This document shows, in pieces, positions 1 to 6,316 of a stretch of DNA of 39,154 bases (positions within the stretch are counted from its first letter, which is position 1; every line of letters begins with the position of its first letter). The notes beneath the pieces were generated by a model that worked only from the letters and a program-made list of their open reading frames with translations, was not told where the DNA came from and did not search any database. Origin of the DNA: Chloroflexota bacterium (GTDB lineage Bacteria > Chloroflexota > Limnocylindria > Limnocylindrales > CSP1-4); contig JAFMJV010000023.1 of assembly GCA_017853275.1 (NCBI GenBank), positions 1 to 39,154 of the forward strand, read 5' to 3'. Made by a program: the position numbers and the translations under genes.

Positions 1-240
1 GGCCTGCGGCGCGGCACCCCAGGCCGGGGCGACCGGCTCGGCGGGCTGCGCAGGCTCGGCGGCACCCCACGCGGAGGGCTCTGCGGCGACGGGCTCCGGC
101 GCGGCCGGCGGGGTCGCCGGCGATCCCCATGGATCGGCCGGGAGCGGGGTCGCCCCCCAGGCAGGGGCCTCGGGCAGCGCGGGCTCCTCGGGCTCCCCCC
201 ACGGGCGCTCCTCGTCGCGCCCCGTGCGCGGGTCGGTCAT
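1..240 (-). CDS. Partial hypothetical protein, Trp-Gly/Pro/Ala/Glu-rich N-terminus
   Basis: Only the first 80 codons are inside the window; the gene runs off the left edge. The start is ATG at 240, preceded at about 6 nt by a very strong ribosome binding site (AAGGAGGAG, plus-strand complement at 247-255). The visible protein is low in complexity: short units with W-G separated by Pro, Ala and Glu runs (for example PWGEPEEP, AWGATP, PWGSP, AWGAAE, AWGAAP). This looks like a disordered N-terminal tail, perhaps before a membrane or folded domain that cannot be seen. I do not recognise the family. It is divergent from the J-domain gene. Confidence 0.7.
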   Translation of the reverse strand, partial: MTDPRTGRDEERPWGEPEEPALPEAPAWGATPLPADPWGSPATPPAAPEPVAAEPSAWGAAEPAQPAEPVAPAWGAAPQA

Positions 241-268
241 TCGCGGCTCCTCCTTGGCTGGTGCGGAG

Positions 269-274
269 AGTGTA
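269..274 (-). promoter_or_regulatory. Candidate -10 (TACACT) for the left-edge gene
   Basis: On the minus strand GCTACACT lies 28 nt before the ATG at 240, leaving room for a short leader with the AAGGAGG site. The same GCTACACT string occurs upstream of hppA. No convincing -35 box is visible. Confidence 0.4.
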
Positions 275-320
275 GCCACCCGGCCCGACCCTGCGCTCCG
301 GATGCGTCCCGGACCCGTGG

Positions 321-326
321 TAGCCT
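321..326 (+). promoter_or_regulatory. Candidate -10 (TAGCCT) of leaderless J-domain gene
   Basis: TGG-TAGCCT, an extended -10 form, ends 8 nt before the ATG at 335. There is no Shine-Dalgarno sequence. The spacing would put the transcription start at or next to the start codon. Confidence 0.4.
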
Positions 327-334
327 CCGGTGCG

Positions 335-1102
335 ATGCCCGAACCGTCCTTCCGCGGTGACCCCTACCGCGTCCTCGGCGTCCCCTCGGACGCGTCCGCC
401 GAGGCGATCAAGCGCCGCTGGCGCGACCTCGCCCGCGAGCACCATCCCGATCGCGCGGCCGGCGATCCCGCGGAGCAGGCTCGTCTCACGGCGCGGATGG
501 CGCGCATCAACGCCGCCTATGACGTCCTCCGCGACCCGGTCCGCCGTGCGCGCCACGACGCGTCTCCCGGTGCCTGGCGGAGCCGTTCCGCGGAGCACCG
601 TGCGGGAGCCCCTTTCGGACCGGAGGAGGCGCCGCGGCCGGCGCCCACCGGTCCGCCACCGCCTCCGCCAACGCGTCCCGTCACCGCCCGCTTCGACACC
701 TCCGCCACCTGGCGTGCGCGCGATGCGGCGATGCGCCCGGGGCGCAGCCCGCTCCGTGGCCATCCCCCGCGCAGCCGCGATCGCTCCGGGGGACGGGAGC
801 TCCGCGCCAGCACCCCCTCCGGGCCGGCGCGGGCCGAGATGCGCGGACCCGGCATCACGCCGCCCACGCTCGCCGAGAGCGCTGCGACCGTCCTTGCCTT
901 CGGCCGTTACCACGGCTGGACGCTGGCGGAGATCGCGGACCGGGAGCCCACCTATATCGACTGGATCGCCACCACGATCACCCGCGACCGCGACCTCGTC
1001 GTGCGGGCCCGGGTCGTGGCCGCGGAGATGGACCGCCGGGGGGTCGTCCGCCGGCCCCGTGCGGCATCCCCGGCGGACGACATCGCGGAGGCGGCGGGAT
1101 GA
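335..1102 (+). CDS. J-domain (DnaJ-like) protein with C-terminal FGRYHGW domain
   Basis: 255 aa. Residues 9-75 form a J domain with the HPD motif at 37-39, which in the family stimulates the ATPase of a DnaK-type Hsp70. Residues 80-180 are a Pro/Arg-rich, probably disordered linker. Residues 187-235 carry FGRYHGWTLAEIADREP and YIDWI, resembling the small DUF3820-type module (FGKYKG...DPxYLxWL) also seen at the end of some exonucleases. The glycine-rich region and zinc fingers of canonical DnaJ are absent, so this is a specialised co-chaperone, not the housekeeping one. A start at 224 is possible in frame, but 335 lies right before the J domain and has a leaderless-type promoter. The stop overlaps the next start as ATGA. 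Confidence 0.85.
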   Translation: MPEPSFRGDPYRVLGVPSDASAEAIKRRWRDLAREHHPDRAAGDPAEQARLTARMARINAAYDVLRDPVRRARHDASPGAWRSRSAEHRAGAPFGPEEAPRPAPTGPPPPPPTRPVTARFDTSATWRARDAAMRPGRSPLRGHPPRSRDRSGGRELRASTPSGPARAEMRGPGITPPTLAESAATVLAFGRYHGWTLAEIADREPTYIDWIATTITRDRDLVVRARVVAAEMDRRGVVRRPRAASPADDIAEAAG

Positions 1103-1587
1103 GCGAGCCGGTGGCGGACCAGGAGCCGGTCGCGGAGGATCCCGCGGCGGTCCGGATCGACGGCTGGGCGGCCGATGCCCACCTCCTCGAGCCCTTCCTC
1201 GAGGAGCCGAACCTCGCCCGGATCGGGACCGTGGACGGATCGGGTGACCCGCACCTCGTCCCCGTCTGGTTCCACTGGGACGGGAGCCGCTTCCTCGTGG
1301 GCGCGCAGGCAGAGGACCACAAGGTGGAGAACGTGCGCCGGAGCGGGCGGGCCGCGCTGGAGATCGATTCGGACCTGCGCCGGAAGCGGGGGATCCTCGT
1401 CCGCGGCCGCGCGATGCTGATCGAGGGCGAGGAGGGCCGGAGCGCCTACCGGCGGCTCGCCGAGTCGCAGCTGCCGCGCTATCTCCCGGACCGCCCACCG
1501 CACGAGACGGCGCGCCGGATGGCGGAGAAGGGTGATCCGGTGGTCATCGTCATCGCACCCGAGACGATCCGCTCCTGGGGGCGCTGA
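1099..1587 (+). CDS. PPOX/pyridoxamine-5'-phosphate oxidase-fold protein
   Basis: 162 aa. The core from about residue 35, LARIGTVDGSGDPHLVPVWF, then FLVGAQAEDHKVENVRRSGRAAL and GILVRGRAMLIEGEE, is the split-barrel fold of the PPOX family that binds FMN or F420. Members include F420-dependent reductases and heme-degrading or uncharacterised proteins, so the substrate cannot be assigned. It overlaps the J-domain gene by 4 nt (ATGA) and is probably co-transcribed with it. It ends 40 nt from the convergent B12-binding gene, with a hairpin between them. No residues decide between FMN and F420. Confidence 0.8.
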   Translation: MSEPVADQEPVAEDPAAVRIDGWAADAHLLEPFLEEPNLARIGTVDGSGDPHLVPVWFHWDGSRFLVGAQAEDHKVENVRRSGRAALEIDSDLRRKRGILVRGRAMLIEGEEGRSAYRRLAESQLPRYLPDRPPHETARRMAEKGDPVVIVIAPETIRSWGR

Positions 1588-1601
1588 GCGTTCCCGCCGA
1601 T

Positions 1602-1622
1602 CGGCCGCGCTCGTCGCGGCCG
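1602..1622. terminator. Hairpin between convergent genes
   Basis: A perfect 8-bp GC stem (CGGCCGCG/CGCGGCCG) with a 5-nt loop sits between the stops at 1587 and 1628. There is no U-tract on either side, so its strength as a terminator is uncertain. Confidence 0.45.
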
Positions 1623-1627
1623 GCCTG

Positions 1628-2350
1628 TCAGGCCGAGGCCCCGTCCGTCCCGATCCGCGCCGCGAGACCGCTCGCGAACCGCGCGACCTCCACGAGGGAG
1701 CTCCCGGTCCAGTCCACGCCGAGGTCCGTCAGGTCCGCGACCTCCGCGATCCGCCCGCCCACGACGATCGCCGGGCGGCGGGGGAGCGCCTGGAGGGCGG
1801 TCACCGTGTCGCGCAGGACCTCCTCGCGGACGTTCGTGGAGGCGGCGATCGCCACGAGCCCCGGCCCGGTCTTGGCGACATAGCGGACGAGGTCATCCGC
1901 GGGGACGTCCGCGCCGAGGTCCGCCACGTCGAAGCCGGCCTCCGTGAGGATGTGGCCGAGGGCGATGATCCCGACCGAGTGCTCCTCACCCGAGACGCCC
2001 GCGAGGACGGCCCCCGGACCGAGCCGCCCGGCGCCCGGATCGGGCGCGACCTCCGCGAGCACGCGGACGAGGGTGCGCGTGGCGAGGTGCTCCTCGCTGA
2101 TCGTCCAGCGGCCGGTCAGCCAGCGCTCGCCGACCAGGCGCATCGCGGCGCGCACGAAGGTGTCGTAGACCTCGGCGCGGCTGCGGCGCGCGAGCATGCG
2201 CCGGAGCGCCCACGCAGCGACCTCGGTGTCACCGTCCGTGAGGAAGCCGGCGAAGGCCTCCGGGGTGACATCCGCTCCGCCGGCAGCGCGCGCCGGATCG
2301 ACCGGGGGGAGGGGCGGGAGCGAGGGCGTGCCTCGCGACTCGTCGTTCAC
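1628..2350 (-). CDS. Cobalamin (B12)-binding domain protein
   Basis: 240 aa from GTG 2350. The N-terminal half (about residues 25-110, with a W-x9-EEHLA stretch) looks like the helical cap of B12-binding regulators and methyltransferase corrinoid proteins. The C-terminal half has GEEHSVGIIALGHIL, giving E-x-H-x-x-G whose His would be the lower cobalt ligand, followed by a Rossmann-like B12 fold (DLGADVPADDLV, IVVGG). No MerR-type DNA-binding domain is seen in this frame, so it may be a stand-alone sensor or corrinoid carrier. An in-frame ATG exists at 2368, but the -10-like TATCGT at 2359-2364 sits 8 nt before GTG 2350, which favours a leaderless GTG start. The neighbours give no clue to the partner. 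Confidence 0.8.
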   Translation of the reverse strand: MNDESRGTPSLPPLPPVDPARAAGGADVTPEAFAGFLTDGDTEVAAWALRRMLARRSRAEVYDTFVRAAMRLVGERWLTGRWTISEEHLATRTLVRVLAEVAPDPGAGRLGPGAVLAGVSGEEHSVGIIALGHILTEAGFDVADLGADVPADDLVRYVAKTGPGLVAIAASTNVREEVLRDTVTALQALPRRPAIVVGGRIAEVADLTDLGVDWTGSSLVEVARFASGLAARIGTDGASA

Positions 2351-2358
2351 CGCCGCGC

Positions 2359-2368
2359 ACGATAGCAT
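2359..2368. promoter_or_regulatory. Overlapping divergent -10 boxes
   Basis: The minus strand reads TATCGT (2364-2359), 8 nt before GTG 2350. The plus strand reads TAGCAT (2363-2368), about 39 nt before the DinB-like ATG at 2408, which has its own GGAGG site. The two hexamers share two base pairs. Confidence 0.45.
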
Positions 2369-2407
2369 GACCGGGCAGATCGCCGACTCCCCCGGAGGAA
2401 CCGCCCG

Positions 2408-2899
2408 ATGTACACCGCTGCCCTGGAGCTGCTCGAGGACGAGCGCGACGCCTGGCGTCCCTACGAGGCGCTCGCGGAGGCCTCGGACGAGCTCCTCGAG
2501 CGCGCCACCGATCCCGCGGGCCCCGGGATGGGCTGGAGCGGGCGGGACCTGATCGCCCACATGGTCGGCTGGCAGGAGCACGCGCTCCAGGTGGCCCGGG
2601 AGCTGGCCGTCGGGACGCGGAGCGCCCACCTCGCCGCGCTCACCGCGCGCTGGGACGGGGGCGAGTCGGACGCGATGAACGACGCCCTCCACGCGGAGTG
2701 GCGTGCGCTCCCGCTCGCGGAGGTCCGGCGGCGCTTCGCCTCCGTCCCCGGGGAGCTGCGCGGCACGCTCACCGTCGTCCCCGAGGCGCGCTGGCTGAAG
2801 GACCCGAAGGTCTCGGCGTTCTTCGTGGGCGACACGATCGAGCACTACGAGGACCACCTCCCCGTCCTGCGCGCGATCCTCGGCACGGAAGCTTCGTGA
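2408..2899 (+). CDS. DinB / mycothiol-dependent maleylpyruvate isomerase-like protein
   Basis: 163 aa. A four-helix-bundle protein of the DinB/MDMPI superfamily: GWSGRDLIAHMVGWQEH near residues 43-59 and DTIEHYEDHLP near 142-152 supply the spaced His residues that bind a metal in this fold. The family includes thiol-dependent S-transferases and many uncharacterised members. A GGAGG site at 2394-2398 lies 9 nt before the ATG, so this gene, unlike many here, is translated from a leader. It overlaps the next gene by 4 nt (GTGA). Confidence 0.8.
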   Translation: MYTAALELLEDERDAWRPYEALAEASDELLERATDPAGPGMGWSGRDLIAHMVGWQEHALQVARELAVGTRSAHLAALTARWDGGESDAMNDALHAEWRALPLAEVRRRFASVPGELRGTLTVVPEARWLKDPKVSAFFVGDTIEHYEDHLPVLRAILGTEAS

Positions 2900-3276
2900 G
2901 CGACGCGCCGGACGAGACGGGCGCCCCCGAGGGGGAGGGGATCCCCCAGACGGCCGCGGAGCTCCTCGCCGAGGCGGCGGACCTCGAGCCGCCCGTCGAC
3001 GTCCGCTCCGCGGGTCCGCTCACCGAGTACCGGATCGGCGATCGTCCCTTCGCGGTCGCCGCGCCGGACGCATTCGAGGTGGACCTCGGGCCGGAGGTGG
3101 CGGCGGCCGCGCTCCGGACGCCGGATGCGGGAGCGTCGCCCCGCGGGCCCGGGTGGGTCCGCCTCGCGACCCCCTCGATCGACGACCACGCCGCCGACCG
3201 GATCGTCAGCTGGTTCGAGCTCGCCCGCCGGATCGCGGCCGGCCGGCGCGGCCCGGGCGGCCTCCACCGGGCATAG
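2896..3276 (+). CDS. Small hypothetical protein
   Basis: 126 aa from GTG 2896, which overlaps the DinB-like stop as GTGA; reading frame and coupling make it a likely real gene. The first 30 residues are acidic (D, E, G, P). The rest (TEYRIGDRPFAVAAPDAFEVDLGPEVAAAAL, split around residue 55, then GPGWVRLATPS and a C-terminal helix with W-F-E-L-A-R-R) looks like a compact alpha/beta domain. I do not recognise the family. Partnership with the DinB-like protein is suggested only by the overlap. Confidence 0.6.
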   Translation: MSDAPDETGAPEGEGIPQTAAELLAEAADLEPPVDVRSAGPLTEYRIGDRPFAVAAPDAFEVDLGPEVAAAALRTPDAGASPRGPGWVRLATPSIDDHAADRIVSWFELARRIAAGRRGPGGLHRA

Positions 3277-3279
3277 CAC

Positions 3280-3305
3280 GACGCCCCGGGCGTGCCCGGG
3301 GCGTC
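3280..3305. terminator. Bidirectional hairpin between convergent genes
   Basis: A perfect 12-bp inverted repeat (GACGCCCCGGGC/GCCCGGGGCGTC) with 2 nt between the arms, lying between the stop at 3276 and the trxA stop at 3325. There is no U-tract. The position suggests a shared terminator. Confidence 0.6.
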
Positions 3306-3324
3306 GGGGTGCGGCGGGGGCCGG

Positions 3325-3666
3325 TCAGCCCTGCTTGGCGGGGGCGTACTTCAGGAGGTCGAAGCGCTGCTCGAGCTGCTCGAGCGGCTGGAAGCCGACC
3401 ACGCCGCGCGGCGCCTCGCCGGGGACGAAGAGGGCGATCGTGGGGATGCTCTGGATCCCGAACGCCTGGGAGAGCGCGGGATTCGCGTCCACGTCCACCT
3501 TGACGACGTCCACGGCACCCTCGTACTTGGTCGCGAGCTTCTCCAGCTCCGGCGCGACGAGCTTGCAGGGGCCGCACCAGGTCGCCCAGAAGTCCACCAC
3601 CACGGGGCGGGGGCTCTTCATCACGAGGTCCTCGAAGGTCGCCTCGGTCGCGTTCACGATCGCCAT
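3325..3666 (-). CDS. trxA: Thioredoxin
   Basis: 113 aa, the usual thioredoxin length. The active site is W30-C-G-P-C34 in FWATWCGPCK, the cis-Pro motif is SIPT (residues near 75), and the Asp of VDFWA is present. It acts in the cytoplasm as a dithiol-disulfide exchanger. A GGAGGAA site lies 8 nt before the ATG. It is 28 nt downstream of the arsR-type gene and probably in one transcript with it. A VKOR-family disulfide-forming membrane protein is encoded on the other strand just upstream, so the three genes form a redox group. Confidence 0.95.
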   Translation of the reverse strand: MAIVNATEATFEDLVMKSPRPVVVDFWATWCGPCKLVAPELEKLATKYEGAVDVVKVDVDANPALSQAFGIQSIPTIALFVPGEAPRGVVGFQPLEQLEQRFDLLKYAPAKQG

Positions 3667-3694
3667 GGTGTCCGGTTCCTCCGTACGTGGACCG

Positions 3695-4024
3695 TCAGCT
3701 CGCCGTCTCGGCGAGCGCTCGGATCAGCCGATAGGCCTCCAGGACGCGCGGGTCCGAGAGGCGGTAGTAGACCGTGCTTCCCTCGCGCCGGGTCGTGACG
3801 AGCCCGGCGCTCCGGAGGACGGCGAGGTGCTGGCTCATGTTCGGGATCTGGCAGGCCGCCTCCCGGGAGAGCTCGCCGACGGACCGTTCGCCGCGCGCGA
3901 GGAGCTCCACGACGCAGAGCCGCTTGGGGTCCGAGAGCGCCCGCCCCACCGCCGCATAGCGGCGAAGGTCGGTCCCCGGGGAGAGCGGTCCGTCCGTGGC
4001 CTCGGTGAGGGCGATCGCGGTCAT
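3695..4024 (-). CDS. ArsR/SmtB-family transcriptional regulator
   Basis: 109 aa from ATG 4024. Winged helix-turn-helix with the typical series ALSDPKRLCVVELLARGERSVGEL, NMSQHLAVLRSAGLVTTRREG and TVYYRLSD. The ELCVCDL metal site of ArsR is replaced by RSVGELS, so arsenic sensing is unlikely. Two cysteines (37 and 58) could form a redox or persulfide switch as in BigR/SqrR-type members, but their positions are not enough to prove this. The start is chosen because the -10-like TATGCT at 4032-4037 ends 7 nt before ATG 4024. An ATG at 4036 and a TTG at 4060 are alternatives. Probably autoregulated through the inverted repeat at 4045-4060. Confidence 0.85.
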   Translation of the reverse strand: MTAIALTEATDGPLSPGTDLRRYAAVGRALSDPKRLCVVELLARGERSVGELSREAACQIPNMSQHLAVLRSAGLVTTRREGSTVYYRLSDPRVLEAYRLIRALAETAS

Positions 4025-4031
4025 CCGGGAG

Positions 4032-4060
4032 AGCATATCGTCGTTTGCGCAATCACGCAA
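4032..4060 (-). promoter_or_regulatory. Promoter and likely ArsR-type operator of arsR-trxA
   Basis: On the minus strand TATGCT (4037-4032) is a -10-like box 7 nt before the arsR start. Next to it is the inverted repeat TTGCG-N6-CGCAA (4045-4060), a size and form typical of ArsR-family operators, located where bound protein would block polymerase. Confidence 0.5.
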
Positions 4061-4200
4061 GAACGCCGCCGGCGCGGCCTGTGCGACGATGCGGGCGGGA
4101 CGGCCCGTCCGGCGGTGACCATCGGTCCCTGTCCGGCCCCGGTCGCCGTCCGGGATGCTGCAGTCCAGCGGACGCGCCCGCGCGGGTGCGCAGGAGCCGG

Positions 4201-4710
4201 GTGACGAGGATGACGGACGAGATCGGCATGACGGGTGAGCCGGAGCGGGTGCGGCCTTCCTTCCCCCGCAGCCTCTGGCATCCCGGGATCCTCCTCGCCT
4301 TCCTCGATCTCGTCGGCCTCTCGATCGCGGGCTACCTCGCCTGGACCGCCCTGCGCGGGGAGCTCCCCACCTGTGCGATCGCCAAGGGCTGCGAGACGGT
4401 CGCGCTCTCCGAGTACTCGCGGATCGCCGGGATCCCCGTGGCGGTCTACGGCGTGATCCTCTCGATCGCCCTGCTCACCCTCGCGCTCGCCTGGTGGCGC
4501 ACGGCGAACGGGACGCTCCTTCTCCTCCACTACGCGCTCTCGATGGTCGGGGTGATCTTCGAGGCCTACTTCACCTACCTCGAGATCTTCGTCATCGGCG
4601 CGGTCTGCATGTGGTGCGCGCTCTACGCGATCAGCCTCCTCGCGCGCTTCCTCGTCAGCCTCGTCGTCTGGATCCGCCGGGACCGCTACGCCGCCCCGCG
4701 CGCCGGCTGA
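4201..4710 (+). CDS. Vitamin K epoxide reductase (VKOR) family membrane protein
   Basis: 169 aa from GTG 4201. At least four hydrophobic segments. The conserved VKOR pattern is complete: a loop pair C58 and C64 (PTCAIAKGC), the Ser of ALSEYS, the GIPVAVYG motif, and the redox centre C136-M-W-C139 in the last helices. Bacterial VKOR proteins reoxidise a DsbA-like partner using quinone and so drive disulfide formation outside the membrane. GTG 4201 is preceded by AGGAG at 4192-4196; ATG 4210 or 4228 are possible starts. No thioredoxin-like periplasmic partner is fused here, unlike some homologues. It is divergent from arsR-trxA. Confidence 0.9.
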   Translation: MTRMTDEIGMTGEPERVRPSFPRSLWHPGILLAFLDLVGLSIAGYLAWTALRGELPTCAIAKGCETVALSEYSRIAGIPVAVYGVILSIALLTLALAWWRTANGTLLLLHYALSMVGVIFEAYFTYLEIFVIGAVCMWCALYAISLLARFLVSLVVWIRRDRYAAPRAG

Positions 4711-4719
4711 GGGCCGCCG

Positions 4720-5160
4720 CTACTCCAGGCCGAGCTGTGCGATCCGGTCGTGCTCCATCCCCACGTGGTGGGCGAGCTCGTGGAGGACCGTCCGGCGCAC
4801 CTCGTCCGCGAGCTCGCCGGGGTGCGGGAAGTCCTCTTCCAGCGGGCCGCGGAAGAGGGTGATCTTGTTCGGGTAGGGGACCTGGTCCGCCGCCCACTCC
4901 ACGATCGGCGTCCCCTCGTAGAGCCCGTAGAGCCAGCCGTCCTCCTCGCCCGTCCCCACCCACGCCTGGTCCGCGGTCGGCCAGTCCTCGATGACGATCG
5001 CCACGTTCGCAAGGAGCCGGAGAGCCGGCTCCGGGAGCCCGTCGAGCGCCTCCTCCACGAGCCGCTCGAAGGCGTCCGGCGCCCGGCTGCGGCGCACGGG
5101 CTCGCCGCGCGGAGGCGAGGGATGGCGGCGCAGGGGTGCACCGCGGCGGCGAAGGGGCAT
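4720..5160 (-). CDS. Small zinc metallopeptidase, zincin_1 (MMP-type) family
   Basis: 146 aa. The C-terminus has HELAHHVGMEH (127-137), a full HExxHxxGxxH zinc signature, with DEVRRTVLHE before it as in the PF06262 minimal metalloproteases. Residues 1-30 are Arg/Pro-rich and probably disordered. No signal peptide is seen, so it is presumably cytoplasmic; the substrate is unknown for the family. The start is 8 nt after a TAGGAT box, and only 19 bp separate it from the divergent hydrolase-like gene. It is convergent with the VKOR gene (9-nt gap). Confidence 0.85.
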   Translation of the reverse strand: MPLRRRGAPLRRHPSPPRGEPVRRSRAPDAFERLVEEALDGLPEPALRLLANVAIVIEDWPTADQAWVGTGEEDGWLYGLYEGTPIVEWAADQVPYPNKITLFRGPLEEDFPHPGELADEVRRTVLHELAHHVGMEHDRIAQLGLE

Positions 5161-5167
5161 CGCGGCC

Positions 5168-5174
5168 TATCCTA
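5168..5174. promoter_or_regulatory. Shared bidirectional -10 in a 19-bp divergent intergenic segment
   Basis: TATCCTA read on plus gives TATCCT, 6 nt before GTG 5180. Read on minus it gives TAGGAT, 8 nt before ATG 5160. Neither gene has a Shine-Dalgarno sequence, so both are predicted to be leaderless. Confidence 0.5.
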
Positions 5175-5179
5175 GCCCC

Positions 5180-6127
5180 GTGAGCGCGCCCGATCCGTTC
5201 GTCGTCCGCGTGGACACCGGCGACGAGATCCATGCCCTGGAGTGGGGGATGGAGCACGGTCTCCGGCCCCCCTGCTTCCTCCTCGTCCACGGCCTCGCCC
5301 AGACGGCCTGGTCGTGGGCCCCGGTCGCGCGCCGCCTCGCCGTCTCCGCCCGGGTCCTCGCGCCGGACCTGCGCGGCCACGGTGGATCGGCGGCTCCGCG
5401 CAGCGGCTACGACGCCGAGTCCCTGGCATGGGATGTCCTGACGGTCGCGTCCGCAGCCGGCTTCGGCGAGGCGGTCGGCGGCCCCCCGGTCATCCTCGCC
5501 GGCCACGGGACGGGGGCGATCGTGGCGGCGGTGGCGGCCATGCTCGCGCCGGGCTCCGTCGCGGGGCTCGCCCTCGTGGACGGCGGCTGGGAGGCGCTCG
5601 GCGAGGCGACCGGGCTCTCCGTGGAGCAGTACGTGGCCGCGCTCGCCGAGCCGCCGGAGGTCCTGCGCTCGATCGACACCTTCCTCGCCGACCGGCGCGC
5701 CTTCGACCCGGCGACCTGGGACGCGGACCAGGAGCAGGCCGCCCGCGCCCAGGTGGACGAGAAGCACGCCGGGCACGTCAGCCTCGTGGCGCGGCCGCGG
5801 GTCCTGCGGGCCGTCTCCGCGGGGCTCTTCGCCTATGACCCGCGGGAGGTCCTGCCGCAGGTGCGCGCCCCGCTTCTCGCGATCGCGGCGGAGGCGGGTG
5901 GCGCGGACGACGATGCGATCCGGGAGCGGCGCCTCGCGCTCGCGGACGTGGAGCGGGTGCGCGCGGCGGCCGGATGTGACCCCGCGCGGGTCGTGCGCTG
6001 GGGCGGCTGCGGGCACAACGTCATGCGCTACCGACCGGATGCCCTGGCCGCCGAGCTCGCGGCGCTCGCCGCGGAGGGCGCCCCAGCGGGGATGGACGGC
6101 CGCACCCCCACGGCGCCGCCCCTGTAG
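5180..6127 (+). CDS. Alpha/beta-hydrolase-fold protein with altered nucleophile elbow
   Basis: 315 aa from GTG 5180. The fold is clear: an oxyanion-type HGLAQTAWSW motif at 37-46, APDLRGHGGS at 61-70, and GCGHNVM near the C-terminus with the catalytic-type His. The nucleophile elbow, normally GxSxG, reads G108-H-G-T-G112, so the position of the catalytic Ser, Asp or Cys is Gly110. Either this is a non-hydrolytic member or catalysis works differently. The acid residue cannot be placed with confidence. Its TAG stop lies inside the -10 box of tatA. Confidence 0.85.
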   Translation: MSAPDPFVVRVDTGDEIHALEWGMEHGLRPPCFLLVHGLAQTAWSWAPVARRLAVSARVLAPDLRGHGGSAAPRSGYDAESLAWDVLTVASAAGFGEAVGGPPVILAGHGTGAIVAAVAAMLAPGSVAGLALVDGGWEALGEATGLSVEQYVAALAEPPEVLRSIDTFLADRRAFDPATWDADQEQAARAQVDEKHAGHVSLVARPRVLRAVSAGLFAYDPREVLPQVRAPLLAIAAEAGGADDDAIRERRLALADVERVRAAAGCDPARVVRWGGCGHNVMRYRPDALAAELAALAAEGAPAGMDGRTPTAPPL

Positions 6128-6130
6128 GAT
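6125..6130 (+). promoter_or_regulatory. -10 (TAGGAT) of leaderless tatA
   Basis: TAGGAT ends 6 nt before the ATG at 6137. Its first three bases are the stop codon of the hydrolase-like gene. Confidence 0.45.
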
Positions 6131-6136
6131 GCCCAT

Positions 6137-6316
6137 ATGACCGATGTCATGATCGTCCTGCTCATCGTCCTCGTCGCGGTCCTCATGCTCCGCGGCCCGA
6201 AGATGCTGCCCAAGATCGGCGAGGCCCTCGGCCGGACCGTGAAGGAGACCCGCTCCGAGGTCGACCAGGCCTTCCGCAAGGAGGATGGCGGCCAGGGCGG
6301 AACCCCCGCTGCGTGA
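6137..6316 (+). CDS. tatA: Twin-arginine translocase TatA/E-type subunit
   Basis: 59 aa. One N-terminal transmembrane helix (residues about 4-18, Val/Leu/Ile rich), then a hinge [19 protein letters not shown] matching the FGPKKLPELG-type signature and amphipathic helix of TatA, then a charged tail. TatA oligomers form the protein-conducting element for folded Tat substrates in the cytoplasmic membrane. The Phe-Gly hinge is Arg-Gly here. tatC and tatB are not in the window. The gene is shorter than most TatA but full in pattern. folE may begin inside its 3' end. Confidence 0.8.
   Translation: MTDVMIVLLIVLVAVLMLRGPKMLPKIGEALGRTVKETRSEVDQAFRKEDGGQGGTPAA

Noticed and set aside
3695..4024. Arsenic-responsive repressor
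   Set aside because: The ELCVCDL metal motif is absent and no ars genes are nearby.
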